The position numbers and the translations under genes are program-made. From Christensenellaceae bacterium Phil1 (GTDB lineage: Bacteria > Bacillota > Clostridia > Christensenellales > CAG-138): a stretch of 64,000 nt of DNA. This document shows, piece by piece, positions 14,488-23,806 of the stretch; position 1 is the stretch's first letter; each line of letters opens with the position of its first letter. Where the stretch lies: the NCBI GenBank assembly GCA_001940855.1, contig MSGS01000031.1, positions 265,199 through 329,198 on the forward strand. The letters are read 5' to 3'. The notes under the pieces were generated by a model, which worked only from the letters and a program-made list of their open reading frames with translations, had not been told where the DNA came from and did not search any database.

Positions 14488-16458
14488 TCAATATTTGCCG
14501 TCGATCCAATCCTTCAGGTTTGTCTCATACTCCTCCATGGAGATGAAATGATCCTGCAGATGCATCCCCTTATACATCAACTTAGTGTAACCGCAGGCCG
14601 CATATGCGCCTTCATAAATATTAAGCTTGGTCGCCTGATAGTTTGCAGGGCCAATATAGCACGGCACAATAAGCGCATTGTTTATAAGGAGAGCCTCCGC
14701 CTTAGCAAAGCTTTCAAAACGTTTAGTAAGGTCCACGCCTTCCTGTATGCCGGCGTCAACCAGCGCATAGTATTCTTCTAGAATAGTACGCACTTCTTTG
14801 AAGTCGTCCGATGCTATAAATTCATCTGCGAAATTGCCTATGCTGTTGGTAGAAATAGCGGTAAAGTTATTACGGAACAGTTCATCGTCCAAAATGAGGT
14901 TCCACCTGTTATATGTGTTGCCGGCTTCCAAGCCAGTCTCGGCATTAGTGGAGCCGCCGAATGGGTCAGTCCATGTCTGCGGGTCAATATAGTCTGCACC
15001 CCAGCGTACGCGCATGAAGCTGTACTTGCCGGCGCTTCTGGTTTCAGAGAGGAAGTTTTCGGAAGGACCTGCCCACAGTTCAAGCTTTACAAAGTCCGTA
15101 CCGAGTGCCTTTTCAAGCTGCTGCTTAACTATAACACACTCGTTTTCATAGTTCTTATCACCACTCTGGTAAGATATAAGCATCGTAACGGGGAACGTAA
15201 CACCCTTTGCGCTCAGTTCTTCCATGGCCTTTGCCTTGTATTCATTGGCTTTATCGAGATTATAGAAGTTGGCATCGATGCCGTCAAACGCAGGCATATC
15301 AGCAAAGTCTACGCCCTTATCGGTGTAGCACGAACCGGCCGGAGTTATGCTGTGCTGAATAAGCGACTTATAGCTTTCCTGGTCAACAGCGCTCTGTACA
15401 ACAAATTCCCTGTCCAGTGCGCTCATTATCGCATGGCGGAAGTTGGCATTCATAACGCAGCGCATCCAGTCTTCCGGTTTATACTCATCGGGATAAGTGG
15501 GGCGGAAGTTGAAAGCATAGAAGTAATGCCACATGGCGTCTTCCCTGCTCTTTGAAAGATAATTGATGTTGTTGGTCTTCCAATCATCCAGGATATCATT
15601 GCTTATCTTTGCAAAGTCTATTTCGTCACGCAGAACCATTGTCGGCGCAAGCGTTGCGGCTTCAGCGTTATATGTCTTTTCGATTCTGTCAAGATATACG
15701 CGATCTGCATCCCAGTTGTTGGTGTTCTTTACAAATGTTTGCTTGACCTGCGGTTCCCACTCGGTGAGTATAAACGCGCCGCAGCTGTATATTTTATCTA
15801 TAGACGTGCCAAAGTCATTGCCGGTTTCAGTTACAAGCGAATCCACCAAAGGCCCATATACAGGCAGCCAGCACGCATATGCCAAACCGCCAAGGAAGTA
15901 AGGCGTGGGCCTTTCCAGCGTGTATTCCAGCGTATATGCATCGATTGCTTTTACGCCAACATCATCAAAGTTTGCCTCATTGCCCGCAGCAAGAGCATTG
16001 AAGTACGCCTCCGCTCCCTTTATTACCTTCACCTGGTCATAAGTACCGGAGTCCGTCTTGGGATCGCATACGAGTTTCAACCCGCTTACCCAGTCATTTG
16101 CTGTCACATCCGCTATTTCTTTGCCGGTGTTATCGTACCATTTCTGGCCCTGCCTGATTTTGAACGTCCAAACCAGACCGTCATCGCTTGTGGTCCAAGA
16201 TTCCGCCATAGCAGGAACTATGTTTGAATGGTTATCGAACTCTACAAGCCCATCCACCATGTTGCACGCCACGGCATGTTCAAGCTCTTTGCCGCTGGCA
16301 AGGTAGTTAAGTGTTGTATTCTCTACATCGTATAGCATGCGGAACACAACGGGTTCATCATTACTGCCGTTGCTGGGTTGGTCTGTGTTCTGCGAACAGC
16401 CGCAAATAATTGCGGAAATCATCAGAACTGCGATCAGAAGCGAGAAATACTTCTTCAT
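14488..16458 (-). CDS. oppA: extracellular solute-binding lipoprotein, family 5 (OppA-like)
   Basis: Captures the substrate outside the cell and delivers it to the OppBC channel. A signal peptide with a lipobox (ICGC, Cys near residue 21) is followed by an Asn/Ser-rich linker. The mature part has the SBP family 5 pattern, for example MVDGLVEFD, ESWTTSDDGLVWTFKIRQGQKW and VTANDWVSG. At 656 residues it is longer than classic OppA (about 540), as is common for Clostridia peptide- or oligosaccharide-binding members. First gene of the operon. The start ATG follows AAGGAG. Confidence 0.9.
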   Translation of the reverse strand: MKKYFSLLIAVLMISAIICGCSQNTDQPSNGSNDEPVVFRMLYDVENTTLNYLASGKELEHAVACNMVDGLVEFDNHSNIVPAMAESWTTSDDGLVWTFKIRQGQKWYDNTGKEIADVTANDWVSGLKLVCDPKTDSGTYDQVKVIKGAEAYFNALAAGNEANFDDVGVKAIDAYTLEYTLERPTPYFLGGLAYACWLPVYGPLVDSLVTETGNDFGTSIDKIYSCGAFILTEWEPQVKQTFVKNTNNWDADRVYLDRIEKTYNAEAATLAPTMVLRDEIDFAKISNDILDDWKTNNINYLSKSREDAMWHYFYAFNFRPTYPDEYKPEDWMRCVMNANFRHAIMSALDREFVVQSAVDQESYKSLIQHSITPAGSCYTDKGVDFADMPAFDGIDANFYNLDKANEYKAKAMEELSAKGVTFPVTMLISYQSGDKNYENECVIVKQQLEKALGTDFVKLELWAGPSENFLSETRSAGKYSFMRVRWGADYIDPQTWTDPFGGSTNAETGLEAGNTYNRWNLILDDELFRNNFTAISTNSIGNFADEFIASDDFKEVRTILEEYYALVDAGIQEGVDLTKRFESFAKAEALLINNALIVPCYIGPANYQATKLNIYEGAYAACGYTKLMYKGMHLQDHFISMEEYETNLKDWIDGKY

Positions 16459-16786
16459 AAGCGACTCCTTTTTCTTCTATTTATTTTTCTGCCATCTGAT
16501 ATGGCAAATCATATATTATATAGTCACATACGCCCGACGATAGGTGCAAGTCGCGTTCTTCGGTTTGTCTTGTTCTGTTAACGCTCCTGTCTATACCTTT
16601 TAGATATGCAGGTCTACTTTGGTTCGTTTCTCGTTTGTTTGATAATGTATAACGGTAGGTCAAATCAAATTTGATCTGCCGCACCATATACATGGCTCTA
16701 ATAATCTGATATCGGCCAGCAGGGTATTTCTTTATATATACTTGGTTGTGCCGAAAAACAACCGCATACTCGTTTAGTTGTCAATA
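16459..16786 (-). promoter_or_regulatory. long leader of the first opp operon
   Basis: About 320 bases separate the best promoter from oppA and no gene lies here. A perfect 12-bp palindrome ATCAAATTTGAT occupies 16664-16675 and could be an operator. A TATAAT sits near 16513 on the minus strand without a well-spaced -35 box, so a second, closer promoter is possible. Confidence 0.35.
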
Positions 16787-16815
16787 ACTCTACCATTGTC
16801 GACATAAAAAGTCAA
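16787..16815 (-). promoter_or_regulatory. likely promoter of the first opp operon
   Basis: TTGACT and TAGAGT are 17 bases apart on the minus strand. A TTGACA lies just downstream but has no matching -10 box. Transcription would start near 16780. Confidence 0.5.
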
Positions 16816-16898
16816 CCATCTAAATTTTCTCTGTCCAGTTATTAAAACATAAATAAGAAAGTACTATCTATATTCATTCATATTTTGTGTATTAAGTA

Positions 16899-16930
16899 CA
16901 AAAAAGCTGCCCGACGCCAATCGGACAGCT
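16899..16930 (-). terminator. terminator of the EPS operon
   Basis: AGCTGTCCGA pairs with TCGGGCAGCT (one G-U) over a 6-base loop and is followed by TTTTTT on the minus strand, 30 bases after the stop of the last EPS-cluster gene. Confidence 0.88.
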
Positions 16931-16960
16931 TTAGCGCAAACCTTATATGCTTTTTCTATG

Positions 16961-18163
16961 TCAGTCTATTATATCATACATCTTCATCAGCTCAATACGC
17001 TCTTTCGCGAGCTTAATCGACCCTGCCGCGCTGTTATCCGCGCTTGTCTGCTTCTCACCCGCGTAGTGCGCGATGCGCTGTACCCATGCGACTGGCAGTA
17101 AATACGGATGCTTTTTTAAGTATGGGTACCTTCGCTCGAGGTATTCTTTTTTGGGGAAGATTGAACTCAGTATACTGCTCCTCTCTCCTACTCGGCTGGC
17201 CTTCACAGTATTCAGTGTAACCGTGGATGAATGCAGGCGTGTATAGTCATTTGAGCCGTAGACTCCGCCGCAGAGTGTATCATGCAGCAGAGGTTCCACA
17301 TCGATGGAAGCTTCCCACGGCGTGGGCAGATCAAATTCGGTACCGAGATAGCCGCGTGCGATTTTGAATGCTGCTGCCGCAAATGTTGCCGCGTGGACAC
17401 TGGCGCACTGGTCGTACAGCCTCTGCCAGTCTATTTGCTCATGATATGCCTGCGCCCACAGGCCGATGTCACAGAACTGTCGCAAGCCAATGCCACAGCT
17501 TACAAAATGCTTATAGGCGTGCAATATCAAATAAAGCAAATGCTCGTGTAGCGGCATGGCCAAGAATCCAGCCATCTCTATAGGCTGAATGTCCGCAAAA
17601 AAATGATTTAGTTCATCATGAGCATCTTCAGATGAATCAAACAGGTGACGATGCAGCTCAATATAAAGCGGACTACCTTCCTTCAGGTAAGAAACCTCAT
17701 CCGCCGTGGGCAACTCGTCTGCCGGGGTATCGGTGGTCAGCTCTTCCGCAAGCAATTGTTCATGGCAATCTAAGAACTCGCTATCCTGCACATATATATC
17801 ATCATCCGCACTGATGCGGTGATCTTTCAGCGGATACAAGCGACTGCATAGCGCGCCCTTCACCAAGACCGGATGTAATCCTGCCACGCGAAGTCTTTTG
17901 TATAAATCTGCAAATTCAGCCGACCGGACGACTTGGTTCAATACCTGACTTATGACCTGCTGCTTAACAGCGGCAAACAGGGCGGCATTCTCCCTGGCAG
18001 CATCAGTCTGCCTAACCGCTTCGAATATTATAGGCAGCAGCTTCTGCTGGTTGGACAGCGTGAATATGGCAGTCCAATCCACAGCATCAGTCGATATCTC
18101 TGTGCCTGATATGGCTGCTTTGGCTATGTTTAGGAATTGTGTTTCAGTTTTTGTTAGAGTCAT
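16961..18163 (-). CDS. uncharacterised nucleotidyltransferase-like protein (NTP_transf_5 type)
   Basis: A 400-residue protein whose centre holds the family pattern LVKGALCSRLYP followed by HRISADDDIYV, where the spaced acidic residues resemble the metal-binding DxD of the nucleotidyltransferase fold. A helical N-terminal domain precedes it, and a region with HLLYLILHAYKHF follows. Relatives are usually found in polysaccharide gene clusters, and this one is the last gene of the EPS operon. Its start overlaps the VanZ gene by 20 bases. Which molecule it modifies is unknown. Confidence 0.65.
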   Translation of the reverse strand: MTLTKTETQFLNIAKAAISGTEISTDAVDWTAIFTLSNQQKLLPIIFEAVRQTDAARENAALFAAVKQQVISQVLNQVVRSAEFADLYKRLRVAGLHPVLVKGALCSRLYPLKDHRISADDDIYVQDSEFLDCHEQLLAEELTTDTPADELPTADEVSYLKEGSPLYIELHRHLFDSSEDAHDELNHFFADIQPIEMAGFLAMPLHEHLLYLILHAYKHFVSCGIGLRQFCDIGLWAQAYHEQIDWQRLYDQCASVHAATFAAAAFKIARGYLGTEFDLPTPWEASIDVEPLLHDTLCGGVYGSNDYTRLHSSTVTLNTVKASRVGERSSILSSIFPKKEYLERRYPYLKKHPYLLPVAWVQRIAHYAGEKQTSADNSAAGSIKLAKERIELMKMYDIID

Positions 18164-18689
18164 GCTTTATAGTCTTTTCATTGTACTTTTCAATGCCGTG
18201 AGCAATAAGCAGCGAGGTTGAGCCTATGAAGGTGCCAAGCGTGTTGCAGATCACATCATCGGTTTCAGCTACGCCTAATGCAAAGCGATACTGTATATAT
18301 TCAATGCCTGCGCTGAGCAATAAGCCTGTTATCACCGTAAGGCCTATCCTCCGCCATCTCCCCCAGCTTTGTGGTAAAGCGTTGGATAGCGTCAAGCCAA
18401 ATGGAAAGAAAAGAAAGATGTTCATCAGGAGCTCGCGGTAGGCTTCGCTTTGCGTTCTTGCAACCGTTAGCGATGCAAACGGCTTTAGAATAAGAATACG
18501 TTCTCCAGCCGTACGGCCAAATATGGTTATGCCGAGTATTGCCACCACCATACCACAAGCCAGTAGTGCATTAACGATGTTCCATTTTTTCCCGTAAAGC
18601 TTTGATCGTGTATATCCCCATATAGCAATGGCTATTGCCATTATAATGATTACTCTGCTAAGAGGTTGTGTGTATATGAAGTGAAGCAT
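18144..18689 (-). CDS. VanZ family membrane protein
   Basis: A 181-residue protein with four or five membrane helices. It carries the VanZ-domain features: NIFLFFPFG near the centre, then EYIQY and a DDVICNTLGTFIG segment at the last helix. VanZ proteins of this kind lower sensitivity to some glycopeptides in a few cases and are frequent in EPS clusters. The start ATG overlaps the stop of the flippase gene (TAATG), so translation is coupled. Confidence 0.85.
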   Translation of the reverse strand: MLHFIYTQPLSRVIIIMAIAIAIWGYTRSKLYGKKWNIVNALLACGMVVAILGITIFGRTAGERILILKPFASLTVARTQSEAYRELLMNIFLFFPFGLTLSNALPQSWGRWRRIGLTVITGLLLSAGIEYIQYRFALGVAETDDVICNTLGTFIGSTSLLIAHGIEKYNEKTIKHDSNKN

Positions 18690-20239
18690 TATGTTAATTT
18701 GCGTTTAATTGGCGCAATTACTCTTTCTCTGAATATCATCTTGAAATAACTATATTCCTCACATCCATGATAGAACAACCAGAACACAATATTGGTAAAT
18801 ATAGTTACAATAGCCGCCATTGCAATAAAGTTTAGCACTGTAATTTCTGTGCTAAAAACCATCTCGCGTACCCAGAGTAATAGCTCCAATATAACTAAAA
18901 GCAGCAATATGCGTTTGGCATACCGCGTAAAGAATGGCTTAGCTGAAACACCAAAACCGTATTTATGGATAATAATTGGGTCATACCACAAACTAATTGA
19001 TGCCCGTGACAGAAATGTAGCAAACAGAACGCCAAAAACACCCCACAGTTTCCCAAGAACGAATGAGAGGACTATATTCAGAATTGCCACAAGAATTGGC
19101 CTGAACTTTCCTTGCTTAAACAGTCCCAATGTTGAACGGAACACCCAAAGCGTGTTCATATAGCCTGCCACAAAGAAGTTGATTGCAATGGCAATAGATA
19201 TGGGAAGTCCCAGCACAAATCGGCCACCAGCCCATATCTGTACAAACGGATCTAACAATGTGACCAGCGCAATAAAGCTGAACCCATACAGCCAAAAATT
19301 CAAAAACTCAATTTTTCTAAATAGCAAATATCCAGCGTGCTTATCTTCCGTTGCAAAGAAATTTCCAAGGCTTCCTGTGATAGCCGCTGTTATCTGACAA
19401 AGCACACTTGTAACGGAATCGCATATGAGCGTGTAATTCGATAATCGCCCAACCCATAGGACTCCAACGACCGCAGAAATAATTATATTATCTGTTCCAT
19501 TCAGTGCGACATGACCGAATCTGGAAAGGACTAATGCCTCTGCATCTTTCTTGATTTGTCCGCGTTCGTCTGAAGTGAGCCGAGCATCCTGGTGCTCCCT
19601 TATTTGTGGATAGCGTTTATCAACCAAATGCGCAACATACAAGTTTAAGATAATGTTACAGCCGAGTTGTACCAAAAGATACAGAAGATATTTTCTGAAT
19701 ATGAGCAGCAAAACAATTTGCAGTACAGATTGCAGAATAGTCGTTGCATTCTGCACATTCGTTTTGATGTACTCTTTTTGATCGGCATAAAGGACAGACG
19801 CTTTATATGAGGCAAACCAATAGGAAATCGTTGTATTGATAAGGAAAAGAATATAATAGAGCGTAAGACCCGAAACGTCCGGCTTGTCCTTAATGATGTA
19901 ATCCATGAACGGGATCACACACAGGCCTAAGCCAAAAATCACAGCCCCGATAATCGCATATATTTTTTTATAGAAATGGAGCAAAGCGGCGGTCTTCTGA
20001 TAATCTTTTGCTGCCACTGGTGCATACATGCGAAAGACCATAGCAGAACCAAATCCTAACTCGGCAAGGGAAAGTACGGTCAGGATATTGCTATATAATC
20101 CATTTACGCTAAGATATGCTTCATTGAGGCAATGAATGAAAATCGTGCGAACGATAAAATTTAAAAGAATCGTGAGTACACGACCTAAAAAACCACTTGC
20201 AAAATTTAACGCTGAATTTTTAAGGCGACTATTTCCCAT
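18689..20239 (-). CDS. wzx: Wzx-type polysaccharide flippase
   Basis: A 516-residue integral membrane protein with about 12-14 helices. It begins NSALNFASGFLGRVLTIL, the family's first helix, and has the FGSAMVFRMYAPVA pattern of the polysaccharide/MATE-like flippase group. It would move the lipid-linked repeat unit across the membrane for polymerisation by the EpsG-like protein. Overlaps the acyltransferase gene by 11 bases. Noticeably AT-richer than the glycosyltransferases at 23 and 27 kb. Confidence 0.9.
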   Translation of the reverse strand: MGNSRLKNSALNFASGFLGRVLTILLNFIVRTIFIHCLNEAYLSVNGLYSNILTVLSLAELGFGSAMVFRMYAPVAAKDYQKTAALLHFYKKIYAIIGAVIFGLGLCVIPFMDYIIKDKPDVSGLTLYYILFLINTTISYWFASYKASVLYADQKEYIKTNVQNATTILQSVLQIVLLLIFRKYLLYLLVQLGCNIILNLYVAHLVDKRYPQIREHQDARLTSDERGQIKKDAEALVLSRFGHVALNGTDNIIISAVVGVLWVGRLSNYTLICDSVTSVLCQITAAITGSLGNFFATEDKHAGYLLFRKIEFLNFWLYGFSFIALVTLLDPFVQIWAGGRFVLGLPISIAIAINFFVAGYMNTLWVFRSTLGLFKQGKFRPILVAILNIVLSFVLGKLWGVFGVLFATFLSRASISLWYDPIIIHKYGFGVSAKPFFTRYAKRILLLLVILELLLWVREMVFSTEITVLNFIAMAAIVTIFTNIVFWLFYHGCEEYSYFKMIFRERVIAPIKRKLT

Positions 20240-20828
20240 ATTTCTTCAAATACTCTGACTTTCGTAGAGTGGATACATCATAATCATACTCAATATCCAG
20301 ATATATTCTTTTTTCAGACTTCAGTTTCTCATATACCTCTTGATTGCGGTATTTGATAACTTTAGCCGGATTACCTCCGGCAACGGCAAGTGGTGGAATA
20401 TCATGTGTTACGACAGCACCCGCGCCTATAACAGCGCCTTCTCCGATGGATACACCGGGGATAATTGTAACACGACTGCCGATCCACACATTATCGCCTA
20501 TGTTAACTGGCTTTAGAATAAAACGCCGATCATAGGGTAATGACTTGAGATCTTCGCTGTCATAATTGTGGTTCGCCGTCCAAATTTCTACTCCACGCGA
20601 AATAATCACTCCGTTGCCTATGATTAAGCCACCCTCGCATTTGGCAAACAAGTTTTCACCGATCCATGTATTGCTACCAATACTCAATTTGTTTGGTGAA
20701 CTTATGCTGTATCCTCTGCACAGGTGTATATTTCTTCCCGCAGATGCTAAACCGGCAAGGAACCGTTTCTTTTTGCGGCGTTCAATTAGGCCTGTGAGCC
20801 ATATATTAAATCTGTTCCGAAGCGTCAT
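20229..20828 (-). CDS. hexapeptide-repeat acyltransferase
   Basis: A left-handed beta-helix acyltransferase, 199 residues from the ATG at 20828, which follows TAGGAGGTG. The longer frame to 20948 lies in the upstream gene. Hexapeptide turns are clear (IGSNTWIGENLF, IGNGVIISRGVEI, IGDNVWIGSRVTIIPGVSIGE cut into its turns). The catalytic His is in WTANHNYD, and VAGGNPAKVIKYR is the usual end of the domain. Probably adds an acetyl group to a sugar of the repeat unit. Coupled to the flippase gene. Confidence 0.88.
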   Translation of the reverse strand: MTLRNRFNIWLTGLIERRKKKRFLAGLASAGRNIHLCRGYSISSPNKLSIGSNTWIGENLFAKCEGGLIIGNGVIISRGVEIWTANHNYDSEDLKSLPYDRRFILKPVNIGDNVWIGSRVTIIPGVSIGEGAVIGAGAVVTHDIPPLAVAGGNPAKVIKYRNQEVYEKLKSEKRIYLDIEYDYDVSTLRKSEYLKKYGK

Positions 20829-20838
20829 GTAGCACCTC

Positions 20839-22017
20839 CTAATATAGCGGCTTTCCTTTTCCTTGCAGGGTATACCAGACATAGCGCAAGAAAAATCTGA
20901 ACTTACGCTTTGCTTTTCGCAGCAGCGTCTCCTGAAAAAAAGTATCAATTGCTCTTTCTAAATCATACCTCTCTGTGTAGGCATAAAATGCAGTTCTCTG
21001 CGTCCCTTCATCAAAAGACTTAAGCAAGCTTTGATTGTATTTCAGAATTACATCAATTTCAATCTGGCGACAAATAATCTCTCTCCTGTTCAAAAAGAGA
21101 GCTCCTTTTTCCGAATTCACAATGACCGCCGAAAGGCCATTGTTGTCATCCATATCTGGTATCGAAAGCTCAGCTCCCCAAAAATCTCCAATTGTCAGGT
21201 CGCTTCCGCTTGCGAAGTTGCGAAACTGGCAAGAAAAACAGCTTTCCTTTAACGAGACTCCCCGAAAGTAGCCTTGCATGAACGCATCAATCGTCATAGG
21301 CTCTGCGTAAATCTTTCCGTTTTCAAACTCCATCCGCACAGCACTATTGTGCCAACCCTTTGTCTTATTACGAAATTCCATCCGTTTGAGCTTTGCACCA
21401 TACTTCTTTTCTTGCATACGAATGTAGGCTTGCAACATCTGATCGCTTGGAATCCCATGGCAAATCAGTTCTACAAGAAGCAGATTCCGATACTCTTTTC
21501 CAAGAAATGTGCGCAGTCCTGCGACCTGGCAAGGGCAACCGCTGAACAGCACCTTGTGTCCCTTTTCCAGCACATCTTTGATTTCTCGATAGCAATACCC
21601 CATATCGCTTTGGGCATACTTGGAGCCCATCATACGATAAACATCATTCTTAGAATTTGATACGATATGCTTAACGTGGAATTCTTCGTCAAATACTGCG
21701 CCGCATACATAGCCGCCATCTTTTAGCATCTTATCCGCAAACTCATAGAACGCTCCACCGGAGCTGCTCCGTATGCGAACCTCATCATTCTTGCTTTTGG
21801 CTGCAAATGCTATAGGAAACCCATTTTCAGGTTTGCTTTTTTTTCCTAAAATAGGGCATGACAGCTCGCATTTGTTACAGTTAATGCACAAGTCTGCATC
21901 AATATCTGGATAGCAAAAATCCAAATATTGCTTTTTGAGCCTAATTGCATCAGTTGGACATGCGTTGATACATGCCCCACAAAGCGTGCAATCAGCAACC
22001 GAAACTTTATCTATCAT
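20839..22017 (-). CDS. FrhB-like iron-sulfur protein (F420 hydrogenase/dehydrogenase beta subunit family)
   Basis: The N-terminus holds two [4Fe-4S] ferredoxin motifs (CTLCGACINACP and CINCNKCELSCP). A flavin/F420-binding FrhB domain follows, with SSSGGAF, FSGCPCQVAGL and ELICHGIP. A second Cys pair set is in SCFSCQFRNFAS. Proteins of this group recur beside pyruvyltransferases in bacterial capsule and EPS clusters, as here, where it overlaps the pyruvyltransferase by 4 bases. The reaction is not known; a reductive step on a sugar or pyruvyl donor is a guess. Confidence 0.85.
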   Translation of the reverse strand: MIDKVSVADCTLCGACINACPTDAIRLKKQYLDFCYPDIDADLCINCNKCELSCPILGKKSKPENGFPIAFAAKSKNDEVRIRSSSGGAFYEFADKMLKDGGYVCGAVFDEEFHVKHIVSNSKNDVYRMMGSKYAQSDMGYCYREIKDVLEKGHKVLFSGCPCQVAGLRTFLGKEYRNLLLVELICHGIPSDQMLQAYIRMQEKKYGAKLKRMEFRNKTKGWHNSAVRMEFENGKIYAEPMTIDAFMQGYFRGVSLKESCFSCQFRNFASGSDLTIGDFWGAELSIPDMDDNNGLSAVIVNSEKGALFLNRREIICRQIEIDVILKYNQSLLKSFDEGTQRTAFYAYTERYDLERAIDTFFQETLLRKAKRKFRFFLRYVWYTLQGKGKPLY

Positions 22018-23111
22018 CTTCCCCCGCCATTCAAAACTTTATCAATATACGCCTTTGAATGCATGATTTCATCAGACAGCAGGCGTTCAACTTCGTTCCA
22101 ATCGGCATTATAAGGAATATCTTTTTCATTATTTATCATATGGTCGGACAGCCCCAGCATAGCCGTAAAATCGCGCATACGTGTATTTATCTTCTCTGTG
22201 CGCTCTACAACAGCAAATTCTTTTTCGAATATTACAGAGAATGCCGTCGCGTGGAACGAGTTTGATAGGACGTATGATGCCCCTTGTATCAAGCCTAAAA
22301 ACTCCTCTGGACCGCATAATGTGAAGCAATGCTCCGCATATGGCAAATCAAATACCGAATATATCTTCAAGCCATGCTCTGAAGCCACCTTTTCCGCAAT
22401 TGCTTTAACGGCGTAGCTATTATCAAAATCATATACCAGAAGGTATGGCTTATCTATTTGTGCAGGAGATTTTGCTATGGAACGCCAATGCGCGCTATCT
22501 AACAGAAAGACGGGATCGAGCACGGTTTCAGCATTATGTATCCCCATAGAATCAAGTACTGCAAGTCCTGACTTTTCGCGCACGGCAATATAGTCAATTT
22601 TAGCCAAATACTTGGCTGTAACATCACGCAGCTCTTGAGGAAACTCATCTACTGCAAAACTGGCTGCATATGAGGCTCTAATACCTTGCTGTACAAAGTC
22701 CAGATAGAAGGCCGGATCTTTTCCATTCTTGAACAGCGGATTCCATATTTGATCGCTCCCTGCAAAGTAAACGTCTGCTTCGGGTGGGTCAGCCTTTAAC
22801 TCGTCATTTGAAGCATATCGCCGAGTCAAATCAAGATATTTAGCATTAAAGTTATCAAACGTCTTTTTGCGCGGCAACATACGCACTCTACCGGGCAGCT
22901 TTGCCAGCAAGTATGCCTGCCTAATAATCGGCTTATCATACTTGGGATTACCAACAACATCCAGCCTATAATGCTGCGATAGATAGTCTGGCTTATAATC
23001 AATTATCCACACATCATGGCCAAGTGATTTAAGATAAGTTTGCAACGCATAGGCCTGTAAAGATGCCCCAACATTATATACATCGTGGCATGTTATCGTA
23101 CATATCTTCAT
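22014..23111 (-). CDS. polysaccharide pyruvyltransferase family protein
   Basis: Matches the PS_pyruv_trans family: N-terminal ITCHDVYNVGASLQAYAL, a central GSDQIWNP, and a C-terminal LSNSFHATAFSVIF that carries the conserved SFHA residues of the donor site. Would attach a ketal pyruvate to a sugar, giving the polymer negative charge. Stop and start overlap the neighbours by 4 bases on both sides. Confidence 0.88.
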   Translation of the reverse strand: MKICTITCHDVYNVGASLQAYALQTYLKSLGHDVWIIDYKPDYLSQHYRLDVVGNPKYDKPIIRQAYLLAKLPGRVRMLPRKKTFDNFNAKYLDLTRRYASNDELKADPPEADVYFAGSDQIWNPLFKNGKDPAFYLDFVQQGIRASYAASFAVDEFPQELRDVTAKYLAKIDYIAVREKSGLAVLDSMGIHNAETVLDPVFLLDSAHWRSIAKSPAQIDKPYLLVYDFDNSYAVKAIAEKVASEHGLKIYSVFDLPYAEHCFTLCGPEEFLGLIQGASYVLSNSFHATAFSVIFEKEFAVVERTEKINTRMRDFTAMLGLSDHMINNEKDIPYNADWNEVERLLSDEIMHSKAYIDKVLNGGGR

Positions 23112-23803
23112 GACTTGCCTTTTCTCAAAATCCTTCTCACTACTCGCCCCAACCTCGCCTTAATCTGCGTGCTTTTTGGCAGCCAACTCATCGAATACCA
23201 ATGTACAGAATAAGTATTTTCCGTTTTCTTCAGCTTACCGGTGACGCTGTCCAGTGGGTTGAACCAGTCTGCCGGGTAAACGTGGATACCTGCTACAACC
23301 TGCTCTTGCCCGTTGCGAACAAGTCCAAAGCGCTCCAACACGTCGCTGTTCAAGTGCGGACATCCAACGGCGTTCACAGTCCCGTCCGCGTTGGCAAAAT
23401 GCAGCTTTTTGTATTCCTCAATCATGGCCTGCACAACGGGCTGATGCGGCACCGCCGCCATAGCCTGTCCACTGTTGACAAACTGATCGTTCTCAAACCC
23501 GATAAATCCTTCGTCATTCAGCAATGGCGAAATACTCCGCACAACTTCCACATCGGTGTCAAAGTACACACCGCCGTACTGTTCCAGCACAATCAAGCGC
23601 ATGACGTCAGACACGAAGGCGTACTTCTTCGCAGCGTAAGCCTCCGCCATGAAGGGCATAGCAAGATAGTCGCAGTTGTCCTCGTTCCACTCGCGGATCT
23701 CAAAATCCGGGCAGAACTTGCGCCAACTGGCGATGCACTTCTTGGCAAGTTCCGGCTTTTCGCCGCGGCCAAACCAGCAGTAGTGGATGATTTTGGGGAT
23801 CAT
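23108..23803 (-). CDS. glycosyltransferase family 32-like (capsular)
   Basis: A 231-residue protein starting IPKIIHYCWFG, with the GT32 sugar-binding DXD region YGGVYFDTDVEVV and the following GFIGFEND. The preceding YAFVSDVMRL is the usual helix before the DXD. It would transfer one sugar of the repeat unit. Markedly GC-richer than genes on its upstream-coordinate side such as the pyruvyltransferase, suggesting a different source. Confidence 0.87.
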   Translation of the reverse strand: MIPKIIHYCWFGRGEKPELAKKCIASWRKFCPDFEIREWNEDNCDYLAMPFMAEAYAAKKYAFVSDVMRLIVLEQYGGVYFDTDVEVVRSISPLLNDEGFIGFENDQFVNSGQAMAAVPHQPVVQAMIEEYKKLHFANADGTVNAVGCPHLNSDVLERFGLVRNGQEQVVAGIHVYPADWFNPLDSVTGKLKKTENTYSVHWYSMSWLPKSTQIKARLGRVVRRILRKGKS

Positions 23804-23806
23804 GGG

